Positions 25,601-37,854 of a DNA stretch of 64,000 bases are shown in pieces. The translations under genes were made by a program, and so were the position numbers. Below the pieces are notes generated by a model that saw only the letters and a list, made by a program, of their open reading frames with translations, ran no database searches and was not told the DNA's origin. Source of the DNA: Ptychodera flava (taxonomy: Eukaryota; Hemichordata; Enteropneusta; Ptychoderidae); the NCBI RefSeq assembly GCF_041260155.1, contig NC_091944.1, positions 27,637,832 to 27,701,831 of the forward strand. Reading direction: 5' to 3'. Numbering within the stretch: the first letter of the stretch is position 1; each line of letters begins with the position of its first letter.

Positions 25601-28600
25601 ACACGAAGATCTTTAAAATGAGCACTCACAAGTGGTAGATCAGAATATAATTGATAACATTTGAAAGACCGAATATCTGTCCCTGAGGTGGGTTCTACCT
25701 AAGGTAGATTGAGGTTCTGGGTATTAGTCCAGTCAATCTACGAGATTTTGGCACGTAACCCACCACAAATTGCAACAGAATTTTTTCTTCAGAATGCATT
25801 TTAGTTGGGTACCCAGAACAATATATTAAAAGTTTACTCGAATCCACCTTGGGGAAATATGTCTAATTTGCATAAATCAAATATGGCTGCCAGCCATCCA
25901 ACAAAATAACATAATTGGCCATATATCACATATTAAACATGCTATTTCAGTGATTTCAAAGTCTGACACCAGTTATTTGGCTCAGGGAATCATTTTGGAG
26001 GTATAGTGTTTCATATAGGCACTTCATTAATTTGCATAATTCCAATATGGCGGCCAACATTCCTACAAAAGACATTTTCGGTCATATACCACATATTAAA
26101 CAAGCTCTTTCAGTAATTTTAAAGTTAAAAGTATATTTCTTAGGCATGGACAAACAATTTTCGAGATGCAATGATTTGCATAGGTAATTTGTTAATTTGC
26201 ATAAATCCAATATGGTGGCCTACATACCTACAAAAGACATTTTCTTTCATATACCACGTATTAACCCTTTGGGCGCCAAGGTCTATTTTTGTCAACTTTA
26301 ATATGTAACAGGTCTGACCTGAGAGCGAGCGCAGCGTAGGTTATTGATGTAATTGATGTTTCAGGCGATAGCATGCTAATTTCTGTGTTTGATGCATGAT
26401 GCATATTTGGACATTGAGGTTGAATTGCTGTCAATTGTTTTCTAGAATAACATTTATAGATTATAGCAATTTAACTCGGAAATGCCAAGTTCACAAACGA
26501 AAATTATTTAAAACTGGTAAATTACATGATTCCGATCAGTGTATTGTAACAGGGGTGGGAACAGAGGCAGTCTAATGTAAAACACACATGTTGATATTCC
26601 CATCCGGTAGCTCTCAAGCACACGATTTTTAATTCTCGTGTGAGTTGACCGTTCGTTCTCGCGATAGTTGGCTTGTTTCAAAATGGCAGCGCCAAGTGAT
26701 GACCGAACCGGGCTTTCAAAAGTGATCGAAAATAGTCATTTTGAACCAAATTTCACACTTTCTTTGGAATACAGAGATTCTTTTGTCGGAAATACACATT
26801 GTCGAGTAGGATTTGTGGTAGATGATATCTTTAATTTCACGCAATCCGTGTAAAAGTATTCAAAATGGCCGCCTCCATGGATTAGTGCTCTCTTTTCAAA
26901 CTCGTAGGTATATAGAGATTCCATTCTAATTTTCGTGTACACGCGTTAGTCTTAATGCTCGCTTCGCGAGCGGCCTTTGGCCGCTCTCGCTGCGCTCGCT
27001 ATAAAATGTACCACAGTCATTTTTTCTGCCTTTTGCCCAAATTTTGATAATAAAATGTAGCTGATGAAAAATATATCCATTTGGTCAAAAATTATGAAAA
27101 AACGTACAGAAAAGTTCGCAGAAATTGGTAAAATTTTGCATAAAAATTTTTGTATAAAATATTACAGTAGTCAAAGGGTTAAACAAGCCATTTCTGTGAT
27201 TTCAAAGTAAAAGTATATTTCTTTGGCATGGACAAACAATTTTCGAGATGCAATGATTTGCATACTTAGGTATTTCGTTAATTTGCGTAAATCCAATAGG
27301 ATGCCAACATACATACAAAAGACATTTTCTGTCATATACCACGTATTAACCCTTGAGCGCCAAAGTCTAGTGTAGTCAACTATATAAAATGTATCACAGT
27401 CAATTTTTCTGCCTTTGCCAAAATGTTGAAAAAAATTTGGCTGCTCGAAAATGATATCCATTTGGTCAAAAATTATGAAAAAAACGTACAGAAAAGTTTG
27501 CAGAAATTGGTAAATTTTGCATTAAAATTTTGGTGTAAAAAATTACAGCAGTCAAAGGGTTAAACAAGCTATTTCTGTGATTTTAAAGTTAAAAGTATAT
27601 TTCTTTGGCATGGACAAATGATTTTTAGGTGCAATGATTTGCGTTGGCATTTCGTTAATTTGCATAAATCCAATAGGGCGGCCAATATACCTACAAAGAC
27701 ATTTTCTGTCATATATATATCATTGAATTGAATGATCTATTTCAGCCATTTTGAAGTTTAAATATATTTCTTGAGCATGAAGAAACACCTTTTGCGGTTG
27801 AATGTTTTTAAAAGACACTTTGATAATTTTCAGGAAATAAATATGGCAGCCAAATTAATGCCAAAATAGTTTCTTATATAAATAAGGTTCTGGTAGAGTT
27901 TTTAGCAATAGCAATGTCAAGAAAAAACTGTTAAGAGGGCACTGCACCAAATGGAGCGTATTCTGCTCAAAATAATTTTTTTGCAAATATTCGTCCAATT
28001 TGATTAATTTGTGAACCCAGATTAAAAATTGGTTAGGCTCACATTTTAGCTTGGCAAGCAGTCGTAAGTTGCATGATATAGAAGGGGTAATTCATGCAAA
28101 ATTTATGCAAATCACCCGATTTTCTGCTTCCTTTTATCTGGATTTCAAGATTTGCAAAGAATATAACTCTAGTCTGGCTAGGTCAAATTTTCTGAAATTT
28201 TCACATTGTGTTTTAAATGCTATATAACAAACAACTATTTTGTTTGGCAATAAAATTCTGATGCTAAAAATGTCAGACTCTTAAAAACTTGATCAACACA
28301 TAAACTCACAAAAAATTGAAAATTGCATGCTTAGGAAAGACTTAAAATTAATTCAAACAACTCATCAGCCCAACAGAATCTAACTTTTACACGATACAAT
28401 CATGTACATCTGGAAAATGACACTTGGAAAAATGACTCAAGATGTACTTGTTTGTATTGTGTAATAGTTTGATTATGTTTTTTGATTAATTGTAAGTCTT
28501 TGCTAAAGCATGCAGTTTTCAGATTGTTTTGAGTCTGTGTCCATAAAGTTTTCTTTTGAATCTGACATTGTTTTCAATAGTGCTAAGTTTCAATTTGTGT

Positions 28601-31600
28601 GTATTATGGCATTTTTTTGTTTTGGTCAAATAATTTTTTTCTGTTTTTAGCTTTGTTGTGTTTATTGTATTTCTGCTGTTATGTGTAATGACTTCTTGCC
28701 TCTCATCTAGGGGATCTTATAAAGATGCACCCATCCACAAGAAGGAGGGTCAGTCTAAATTAAAAACTAAAGATTTTGAACACGTCTTTTTTTAACAGTA
28801 AACATAACAGATTACATGTTTGACACTGTACAGTGTTAAACACCCATACAAATTGCGAAAATGCCGTACACAGATAAATCAATGTTACATTCAGAAAGAG
28901 AATATATTATTTAGAAGACTAACAATCATTACCAGTCGTCATATATAGAAAAATTAGAATTTTAAAAATACCTTAATCATACGGTGTCGCTCAAATTTGA
29001 TCAGAATTGGTACATACCAAAAATCAACAATAAGTGATGTTTCTATCTGTTCATCGTGGGAAAATTCTACGTTGATGTTATGACAATGATTTCTGCACAA
29101 CCAGAAAAACAACAAGAAATATTTAAACCAGAAAAACAAGAATGACAAAGTAAATAACGTCTGAACTTTAGGTACTGGAGGTCAACTTTAGCAACATGCA
29201 TAGCAGAGAATGTTTCAACCATGGATGTACAAAAATAGACATCCATGGTTTGAGCAGGTCTGTTAATATGTCACAGCTTATAAACAATCACAGGAAAGGA
29301 ATAATAAGCTGTTTCAGTTACTGCCAAATAGGTACCCTGCATACAAATAGGTTAAAGGTCAAAAACCTCTTGCTCAGATGTGTGCGCTGTTTCAGTTATT
29401 GCCACCACTCCTGCACATTTGCAGGATTTCCCCTTTTCTGACCTCATTTGCATATTTTTGACACTGAAACAACGTCACATCTCAACCCCTGCATCTACCT
29501 GTACACCAAATACTGAGATGGTAGCTTTGGCGGTATGGGAGCCTTTGCGTGTGACGGACATACATCCGCACATACATACCTACATACAGACATACAGACA
29601 TACAGACGCCATAGACTCACCATATAAGCTCTTTTTGGTATTTATATCAATACCAAATATGAGCTAAAAATGAATGTCGAAGGACTTAACAGTTTCTTCT
29701 TGATAGTTTCCTAGTGCTAAACACTATACCAAACCCTTATTTATATTAGAAGCTATTAAGCCATGGGGCATTAATATGGCAGCCATATTTAATTTATGCA
29801 AATTATCAAAGGTTCTTTGTAAAAATTGAACCACTAAAAGTATTTCTTCATACCCAAGAAAAATATTAAAAGTCAAAAATCACTGAAATAGCTTGTTTAA
29901 TGCGTGGTATATGACCGACAATGTCCTTTGTAGGAATCTTGGCCACCATATTGGATTTATGCAAATTAACAAATTACCTATGCAAATCATTGCATCTCGA
30001 AAATCATTTGTCCATGCCAAAGAAATATACTTTTAACTTTAAAATCACTGAAATAGCTTGTTTAATACGTGGTATATGACCGAAAATGTCTTTTGTAGGA
30101 ATGTTGGCCGCCATATTGGAATTATGCAAATTAATGAAGTGCCTATATGAAACATTATACCTCTAAAATGATTCTCTGAGCCTAATAACTAGTGTCAGAC
30201 TTTGAAATCACTGAAATAGCTTGTTTAATATATGATATATGGCCAATTATGTTATTTTGTCGGATGGTTGGCCGCCATATTTGATTTATGCAAATTAGTC
30301 ATATTTCCCCAAGGTGGATTCGAGTAAACTTTTGATATGTTGATCTGGGTACCTCTTTGAAATGCATTCTGAAGAAAAAAATTCTGTTGCAATTTGTGGT
30401 GGGTCTAACCCTATTTTGACTGGACTGTATAGATATAATGGACCCTCAAACTTTTCCAATTCTTTTCTGATCTACCTCTTGTGGGGTTCATATTAAAGCT
30501 CTGGGTGTAAGGAAAGTTTTTTCCGTCTCAGTTTTTCAAAAATCGAAAATTTTATTTTTCTCCATAGAGTTAACACAGGGATGGAGGCCACTTTGAAATT
30601 TCAAATATCGGTAAATCTCGGGTAATTTGCTTCTCCAGTACCAAAATTTGCACGGTGATCCTGACTTTTATTCTTGATTTTGAACTTTAAAGATCCCGAT
30701 GAAATTTTGATCAAAAGTTTAAGTCTTTCACTTTCGATACGCATACTTCCTCAAGTGTCTCTTGTTATTTTTTCTGAGGCCTAGAACTCTCAAGGCACGG
30801 TGGTATGTATTTTGATTGGAGACGATACTATGTTGAAAAAAATGTTATGGAAGAGTTCGTGAAGTATATTGTGACACGGAACTTTATCAATTATCCGCAT
30901 ATAACATATCTGACAATATTGCGGTTTCCTCCAGGTAAGACGCGCCCGTGATTTTGGTATATCGGACAACATAGGCGCATATATACCAGCCGTCATGGGA
31001 TTGGCACAGTTAGTAGGACGACCGTCGTTCGGCGCTCTGGGCTATGTAAGGTCCCTTAATCCGTGCATAACGTATGGTATTGCAATGTTCGTCTGTGGCA
31101 CTTCCCTAATCGTCAGTACATACTTGAGAACCTTCATTGGTAAGTACTTTAGGATCAATTCCCTCCATAAGTCCAATACTTGTTTCAAATACAGTCTCGC
31201 TAACATAATTTGTTGCCATGGTATGTTGAACTACAATACTTCAAGTTCAACGTGTAGTCCGTAATTCAAACGCACATTGTATTATCTGAATAAAGAATGA
31301 ATGCTCATCTTACAAAAATATGCTGCACTCAATGTCACCATATGGTACATCAAAACAGTTATGGTTTTTGATGATTCCCTTTGTTCCAAATGCAGCTCAA
31401 ATAACCATACTCTCCATGTACGGTGTATGTGGTGGAGGATACATCGTGTACAAATCAGTTGTACTGAAGCACTTCCTTGGAAACGAGAGGATAGGTCAAG
31501 GAATGTCAATTCTACTACATGTTCAAGGAATAGCTTCACTCTTCATTGGGCCACTGGGAGGTAAACCTTACAACATCTGTAACTTTAAATGCTACATTCA

Positions 31601-32450
31601 TACTTTTGTTAAATAAAATATGATCAACAATATATGTGTTGCCGTTCACATGTCTTCAGGAAATAGGGTAGGTCAACCCGAAAACCCTTTTTGATTTTTT
31701 CATGCATTGGGGCGTGACCGATCAAAGCTTTAAGGGTTTAAGCATGGTAGGTTGGATTTCCGGAAACGCTCATGTCGTTTATATGACCCAAAACATTTTG
31801 CCGTTCTTCTCGCTAAAGTCTGTTGAACGGCAGAATATTAGCCTTGCGATGTGCGATATTGCTGTTGACAAATAAATGCCACTCCTGACTGAATTCAATT
31901 GTCCACAATAACATTGGAAATTGCATAACAGATTATCCAAGAGTCACCGATATTTGAAATTCAAAATGGCCACCATCCCTGTGTTAACTCTATAGAGAAA
32001 AACTAAATTTTCGATTTTCGAAAACCTACGAAGGTGCAAAATTTTCTGACACAAAGGGCAGTTCAAATGAACACCCACAAGAGGTAGATCGGAAAAGAAT
32101 TGGAACAGTTCGAGAGTCAGAATATTGTTCCCCAAGGTGCATTCTACCTAAAGAGACACTTCTAAATAACATAGTTCAACTTCAAAATTACCGGATGGTA
32201 TCTTTTCTTATTTACACACATACATTCTCTTCTCCCCATAGGATGGATGCGCGATTCTTCAGGTGTTTACCATGGATTTTATTGGCTGTCGGGAGTATGG
32301 CTTTTGTTTGCATCCCTGTTAGCTTTTCTACTTCCAATAATTGATCGAATCAGCAAACGAGGATGTCGTGGAGGAAACCCTGAAGAGCAAGACGAGGTGA
32401 CTTCATCTGAAAGTGACAAGTTCATCACAGAATACATAACAACTGTATAG
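22669..32450 (+). CDS. SLC16/monocarboxylate-transporter-like gene, copy C (complete, 492 aa)
   Basis: Exons 22669-22828, 23363-23548, 24620-25173, 30935-31139, 31396-31560 and 32242-32450 join in frame (1479 nt with stop), with phases 1,1,0,1,1 and GT-AG ends. The start ATG directly precedes the family signature PPDGGWGWVV in TM1. TM2-3 follow in exon 2 (AKRFGHRKT). Exon 3 has YFKKRFPIAIGLAMAG (TM4-5) and a polar 6/7 loop at about residues 200-275. Exon 4 has GLAQLVGRPSFGAL (TM8). Exons 5-6 give TM10-12 and a cytosolic tail ending TTV. Length fits the SLC16 family (about 420-550 aa). Compared by eye with human MCT1, the Lys38 position is His and Asp309 is Gln, while Arg313 is kept. CACACAG just before the ATG could be an acceptor for a non-coding first exon; alternatively ATATATATA at 22576-22584 could be a TATA box. 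Intron 3 (5.8 kb) is swollen by repeats. The substrate is unknown; MCT12/13/14-like is a guess. Confidence 0.9.
23801..24572 (+). mobile_element. Dispersed ~0.77 kb repeat beginning AGCTCAT-hairpin, copy 1
   Basis: Starts TTTTAGCTCATATTTGGTAT with a hairpin TTTGGTAT...ATACCAAA. A long (ATGT)n tract follows, then unique sequence ending 'ccgtataattgcggtattttt'. A second copy lies inverted at 28948-29670. Head design (AGCTCA, hairpin, microsatellite) resembles the element at 20172. It sits in intron 2 of copy C and ends about 50 bp before the exon 3 acceptor. Confidence 0.65.
23865..24020. repeat. (ATGT)n microsatellite
   Basis: About 150 bases of TATG/ATGT repeats inside the dispersed repeat; responsible for long spurious open frames. 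Confidence 0.97.
25400..26260. repeat. Left arm of a large imperfect inverted repeat in intron 3 of copy C
   Basis: Inverted counterpart of about 29870-30720. Shared landmarks include ACCCACCACAAATTGCAAC, 'aagtttactcgaatccacctt' and repeated 'ataaatcaaatatggc' motifs. It contains one copy of dispersed repeat R2 (25420-25700) and the first ~165-bp satellite units. Confidence 0.75.
26261..27182. mobile_element. piggyBac-like MITE, long copy with a nested insertion
   Basis: Bounded by TTAA at 26261-26264 and 27179-27182. The ends CCCTTTGGGCGCCAA and GTCAAAGGG are short inverted repeats, as in piggyBac-type elements (TTAA target, CCC start). It shares its right ~180 bp with the 27346-27563 copy; the difference is a nested segment of about 26302-27000. 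Confidence 0.7.
26302..27000. mobile_element. Nested ~0.7 kb element with AGCGAGCGCAGCG inverted ends
   Basis: AGCGAGCGCAGCG at 26324-26336 is matched by its inverse CGCTGCGCTCGCT at 26988-27000. The segment is absent from the otherwise similar MITE at 27346. GC-rich end with a palindromic GCGAGCGGCC...GGCCGCTC. A 61-codon frame at 26668-26853 is not recognisable. Confidence 0.55.
27346..27563. mobile_element. piggyBac-like MITE, short copy (~210 bp)
   Basis: TTAA at 27346-27349 and 27560-27563; ends CCCTTGAGCGCCAAAG and CAGTCAAAGGG. It sits at the same TTAA of a satellite unit as the long copy. Confidence 0.75.
28948..29670 (-). mobile_element. Dispersed AGCTCAT-hairpin repeat, copy 2 (inverted)
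   Basis: Reverse complement of 23801-24572 with a far shorter microsatellite (ACAT/ACAG, 29565-29605) and a small insertion around 29210-29240. Located in intron 3 of copy C. Confidence 0.65.
29870..30720. repeat. Right arm of the large inverted repeat in intron 3 of copy C
   Basis: Inverted counterpart of 25400-26260. It ends in dispersed repeat R2 (30440-30720), about 215 bp before exon 4. Confidence 0.75.
31925..32160 (-). repeat. Dispersed repeat R2 in the last intron of copy C
   Basis: Inverted copy with 'ccctgtgttaactctatagag' and 'cacaagaggtagatcgg'. It lies about 80 bp before exon 6. Confidence 0.6.
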
Positions 32451-35400
32451 TAAACTAATGGGTTGCATAGGCTTGGCAAAGTATGGTTTGAATCACCATT
32501 CTAATTGGTCTGTGTCCATGTCTACTGACCTTGCGAGAGAAGGATAGTGCAATCGAATATGATGTTACAGTTGATGTGTGCAACCGTGAGACACAGTAAA
32601 AAGCTTGATGTTTTAGCGCTTACTGACACTTCACAAAGTTATTCAAGCACTTACTGACACTTCACAAAGTTATTCAAGACTTACAAGCAACGCATCATGT
32701 TTCCGCAAGCAGCTATGCAAATGTGAAATGATTAAAAAGCGCACACTTGTTGAGTTTTAGCAGGATATTGAAAACTGGCTCAATGCCAACAAGAGAAATG
32801 AATATAATTACGATATAAACATAGGGGAAAGTGTTCATACACCATGTCATGATATATGAAGCCAAGACTTGATACTTGTAAAAGAATAAAATCATGTTAT
32901 TTAATGACAAAAATTGACGATGATGCTGCTATTAAAGACTGTACACAGAAGACTCAGTTTCAATATCTGGTTAGACATTCATGTTTTCCTTTCCAATCAT
33001 TCCATGCATGCTATTATTTCAGTGATTTTGTCCCCTTCTTGTTTGTTGTTATCAACGTGTGCCGGAAGTACAATCCGTGGCCAATATTGCAATCTTCTAG
33101 GGAAATGAATGCATAATATTTACATGTAGCACAATAAATCTGTATTTTTATTTGATTGATTGACAGGTTGAATATTTGATTGTTTTATTGTCAAGATTGT
33201 GGATTATCAGCATTGAGGGACTAGTCCACCTGTGGAATTGGTTGAAATTAAAAAACTGTAATGTCAAACCTTTATTTGATTTTTAACTGTATCGTGGAGT
33301 TGCTGAAATTACAAGGGGGTTTAATCTCTGTTTCATAGTCTATAAATGCCAAGTTAGATGAATGTGGCACACAATGATAATCCCGTTTTCATGTTAAGCA
33401 TAATGAAGCCAGTAATGACACATCGATTCTCCCTCCCTCCCTCTGTCTGTCTCTATGTCAGTCTGTCTCTGTCTTTCTGCCTGTCACACACACACAACAC
33501 ATACATACACACACACGTGAGTGACAGGATTTTTATCCCGCTAATCATGAAGTATGTTTCTCTAGAAAGGTGCGTGAGGCGGCTTCTATAGGTCAGGTCA
33601 GAAAGCCAAAAGGTCCTGCACTCGAAACAAGGTTCTGTAAAAAGCTGTAACTCAGTGGCTTCGTCGTGCCAGACATGTAAGGAAAGCATCTGTAAGATTT
33701 ACGCGAAACCAAGTATTAAGCAAATCTACCGATGGTGTTTGGTACTACTTTAAATTCTCGGTAACGAAATATTTTGAACTCTACCAAAATTTGGACTTAC
33801 CGAAAGAGTATACTTGCTGAAGAAGTTTTGTAAGTTCACTTTATGCCGATGTCTTGGTCGTTGCTACGTTCAAGCCTTAGGCCACACTTGTGGACTACGT
33901 AGTACGATGTTATTTGAATACTATGTGTTGTCCAACTATTTCAAAAATGAATTTTATAAGAATAAAATATAGATATAGGAGGTTGCAGATTTTTGAAATA
34001 ACAAGACGGTTGACTTGTTACCGTACAACAGCACATAAACAGAGCATACGTAGCAGAGGTTTTAAAGTTTGATTGATAATACTTTGAAAGAATTATGGAA
34101 TTACGCCCCCTGAATGGCAATTACAAGTGGTGCTTTTTCGACGAGAATATTTGATGTACCATAGCGACGACATGATAGTAGACATTTTTCGATAACTTTG
34201 AGTCGTGAAAATTTGCTGTAGTGATAAGTGCCCGTAAATTGTATCGTGCTGTGAGAAATGTCTGTTGCTTTTACAAACTTGCCGGCAGCTGCTGGCATCT
34301 ACACGGTCTACCCGGGTTAGCCATTCTATTTTATATGCAAATTTTGACCCCGTTGCCTACTTGTTAAAGGTCACCGGAGGAACTTTTCAAATATAACCTC
34401 ACATCGACACGACTAGAGATAACAGTAACATCAATAAACTCAACAGCTAGAAATTTTGTCGTTTAAAATAAACCCTTCAACCTGCTTGATTCAGTACTTT
34501 GACGATTTTAACTTAAATTATTTACAATCAACCTTTGACCTATATTACAATATTTGTGTATCGAATTCCTCCAGCGCCAACAAAGTTAATGAATTTAAAA
34601 CCAATCTGCTGTCGAGGCTCGCATGCTTTACATTAAAATAGTATTTTTTTCACGAAATTTTGCTCAAAGTGCAGATCGAATGTATTTTACCGAGACAATT
34701 TAAAAATTACAATTCTATTTATGATATTATATTTATTATTAGTTAGGGTACAGCATCAATATAAATTTGTGAGTATACTTGGCACGAAAACGGCACTCAG
34801 ATTGTCGCATAAGTTCAAAAAGCGAAATTCGTTCGTTTACGGGGAGGGGTTTGACCCCATTCAATTAGTGAACTTCACTTCCCCATTTTTATTTTGTGAA
34901 CACAAGTTCTTTGTGGGTAAAAATAAACAAAAACAAATTTTATAGTAGCTGTTTCCATCTCGTTCGTGTCCAAAACACATTAACATTGTATTCTTAACCT
35001 TTCATTCATCAAAATATTAAGATAAAAAGTATCAATTTTTAAATGTGCCATAAGCGTCTGGCCATTTCACTCTTACTCTGTTGACGTAACGGCACTTTAT
35101 ACCGCAGTCTTCTCGAGATACACAATACAGCAGGAAAAATGACTCTATTTGGTAAACAAGTTGCTGGCCTAAAGCAATTCTTCGATAATGACTACGAAAA
35201 GTTTGTGGAAGCCGACATGTTTTTACGTCAGGGCGACTTGTCAACAACAGAAAATAAGCACAGAGATACACAGGAAGATTGGAAAAGGGTATAAAAGTTT
35301 GTCACTGGAGAGTTGAAACAATGTGTGAATGACTATGGCGAGAAGAAAAGAAACAAGAAGAAAAGGAAAGTCATAAAATGCAAAAAAGAGGAAGTAAGAT

Positions 35401-37850
35401 AAAGTTACACTTCTATGTGGTAAAACGCCCCTTTAGTACTAAACTTTGATCGATTATTTGACATTGTAATGTAGCAAGAGAGATAAATGTTTTTCGTAGG
35501 TATAGCAAAGTGCTACATTGTACTCCTAGGCAGACATCAACATTTCACACTTTTGAACTTTCGTTTCTTTGGAGGGAGTTTTGATCTAAACGAAGGAATT
35601 TATGAAGGAACTTATGCGACATTCTAAAACGGTCCCTAAGTCAACAGAGTTGCAGGGAGTCAAGACTTATATTTCGACAAGCTGTTGTCTATGTTATTGA
35701 AGATGAGGCCAAAAAATAAATTGTGCGGAATTTTTTTCCAAAATATTTTATTGTTAAATATGCATTTTTAGGGGCTCAGAGCGGTCAAACACTGGCCACA
35801 ACATTTCCAGAAAAATTTATCATATATATAAAAGGAAAAAAACATCAAAAGACACCTCGTTCAGGCAAAAATCAAATACCAAGTAACGAATGCGTGATTT
35901 TACGGGTTCTTTCTTTCTTTTTTTTTAATTCCGTGTTAACGTAGCTCTAAAAGTTTTAGGGTCGGCAGGTAAAAAATAGGGCTGGTTGGGTTATCGGAAC
36001 AACACAGCTTTTTTTGTTCGGCCTAATAATCAAAAGATAATAGTCGAATATTAGAAAACCACCAACGGGTATGTGCCGACCAAATGGGTCACTCTTTCAC
36101 GAAAAAATATCTTAAACATGGGGCGATTTTTCATCCGAAAACCCTATAACAAAGCAAATGTCCCACGCTTTAGGAACACCTTCATATTTAATGGAATAAT
36201 GGTGGAAATTCTTAAAATCCCTAACAATGGCTCATATTTTTGGAATGTATATCGGTAGATATTTTCAACTCGGTTGGCACCCACCCCTATATGAAAATAT
36301 CAAGAGTACACCCCCTCCCCCGAGCATGTAAACTGGTTGGTCAAAGATGCTTTTTGGAAACAAACAGTAGTCAACACTTTCAAGCTTCACGGCAGCTGTG
36401 ACAAAAATAACCGTCTACAAGTCAGACGACGGCGTCGTATTCAATACAACAATATATATCTAGCAACGAGACTTCTTTTCGTTAGCGAACGAAGATCATA
36501 AAATAAATAATTCCAGCAAATAAAAGCACACCTTTGATTGTTTCAAGCTCTGTATGCAAAGAATGGCCTGGGGGTATATTATGCTCACGAACAAAACGAA
36601 TCTGACCTGACGGGTAGCGTACTATTGATAACAAACGGTGTCTGGTTTCTAAGTGTGAATGCTCCTCCGCAATCATAAAGCCAGCATTCAACTGTGCCAT
36701 GAATCAGCCCCGGGAATCACCCAGAACCGTTTCTGTTGAATTCTGACCCATTGACATCGTGACGGTTTGTGACAACTTTACACGTCATCAGAATATTTCA
36801 AATAGAACTTACGCGTTCCTGCTTACACTGGTGCCGTATGTCCGCACCAGACCCAGTAGCCTTTCACATTATCAATGGTTTCGGCCAGGGTGGTTTTGAA
36901 ACAATATTAAATGTAACGTCATCTAGAAATGGAATGGAGGTATGCAAATATAAAATCCGAAATGAAATGTCAGATATTGGAACGTGATAAGAAATCTACA
37001 TGATGCCAGCAATCTGACCACCCCTGTATACATTTACTGACCTAACCCTTACAAGATGAGAAAGAAGCTATAAAATTCCCAACTTACATACTTAAAGGGA
37101 TATTGTCGTCGGAACTAAGCTCAAAGGTCGTATGGGACCCATACGACCAATGGCAACACTGTATCCAAGATACTATGGTGATTGATGAAAGTAAAAACAT
37201 GTCTGTCATAATCTACATCATATAATTTAAATGTTGCAGCTATGATGATAAGGTGCATCTAGATATCGTGCACGAAATACATTGTTTGTAAACAAGAAAC
37301 TCGCACAGGCGCAGTTCCGAGGACTGTTTCCCTCTAAATAGTACACACGAAACTGACAGAGTTAAACCTTTAATGATATCTGCCTCCATGAAACTCCAAC
37401 CTGTGTCGTTAAAAATCAAGAATATTAAAATTGAGTCGCCGTGATATTAAACATTTCCAAATTTTTGCTTGAGAAAAAATGAGGCAAGATTTACCGATAT
37501 TTGAAACGGCCTCTACAACTAAATGAGGATTGAAGGGAAATATTATTTGATTTTCTCAGAAACAAGAGTTTCAAAATATTTATCAGCTTTACATTTAACG
37601 CGATCGGAACTAATTTGGGATAATTGGATTTTCGTATTTTGCTAATTTCTCAAAAGAGTTAGATGCCCTATAGCTGAATGTTGCAATTTCGCAAATTACC
37701 CATAAAATAATAAAAACAAGTGTGTAATAGAAAAAGAAAAGCTGATGAGATAACATTTGCAGATTAAACAGACATTACTTCACCATCCAATAATCCAAGA
37801 TTAGTTCCAATCGTGTTATTTTCAATGTCAATTCAGGCAGCAGATCAGCA
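32451..37850. other. Gene-free stretch after copy C
   Basis: No coding region is supported; open frames are short and have no family motif. Possible copy C polyadenylation signals are AATAAA at 32885-32890 and 33133-33138. A 33-bp unit (CTTACTGACACTTCACAAAG...) is repeated in tandem at about 32610-32680. Low-complexity CTCC/CTGT/CA sequence occupies 33430-33515. I see nothing else of note. Confidence 0.6.
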
Positions 37851-37854
37851 TGGT

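Larger units (their letters stand above)
26060..27720. repeat. Tandem ~165 bp satellite units interrupted by two MITEs
   Basis: Units carry 'aacaagctatttcagtgatttt', 'ggcatggacaaacaatttt', 'aatttgcataaatccaatatgg' and 'acctacaaaagacattttc'. They begin at about 26094, 27179 and 27560, with a decayed one after 27720. The second and third joins each carry a TTAA-bounded MITE. Confidence 0.7.
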
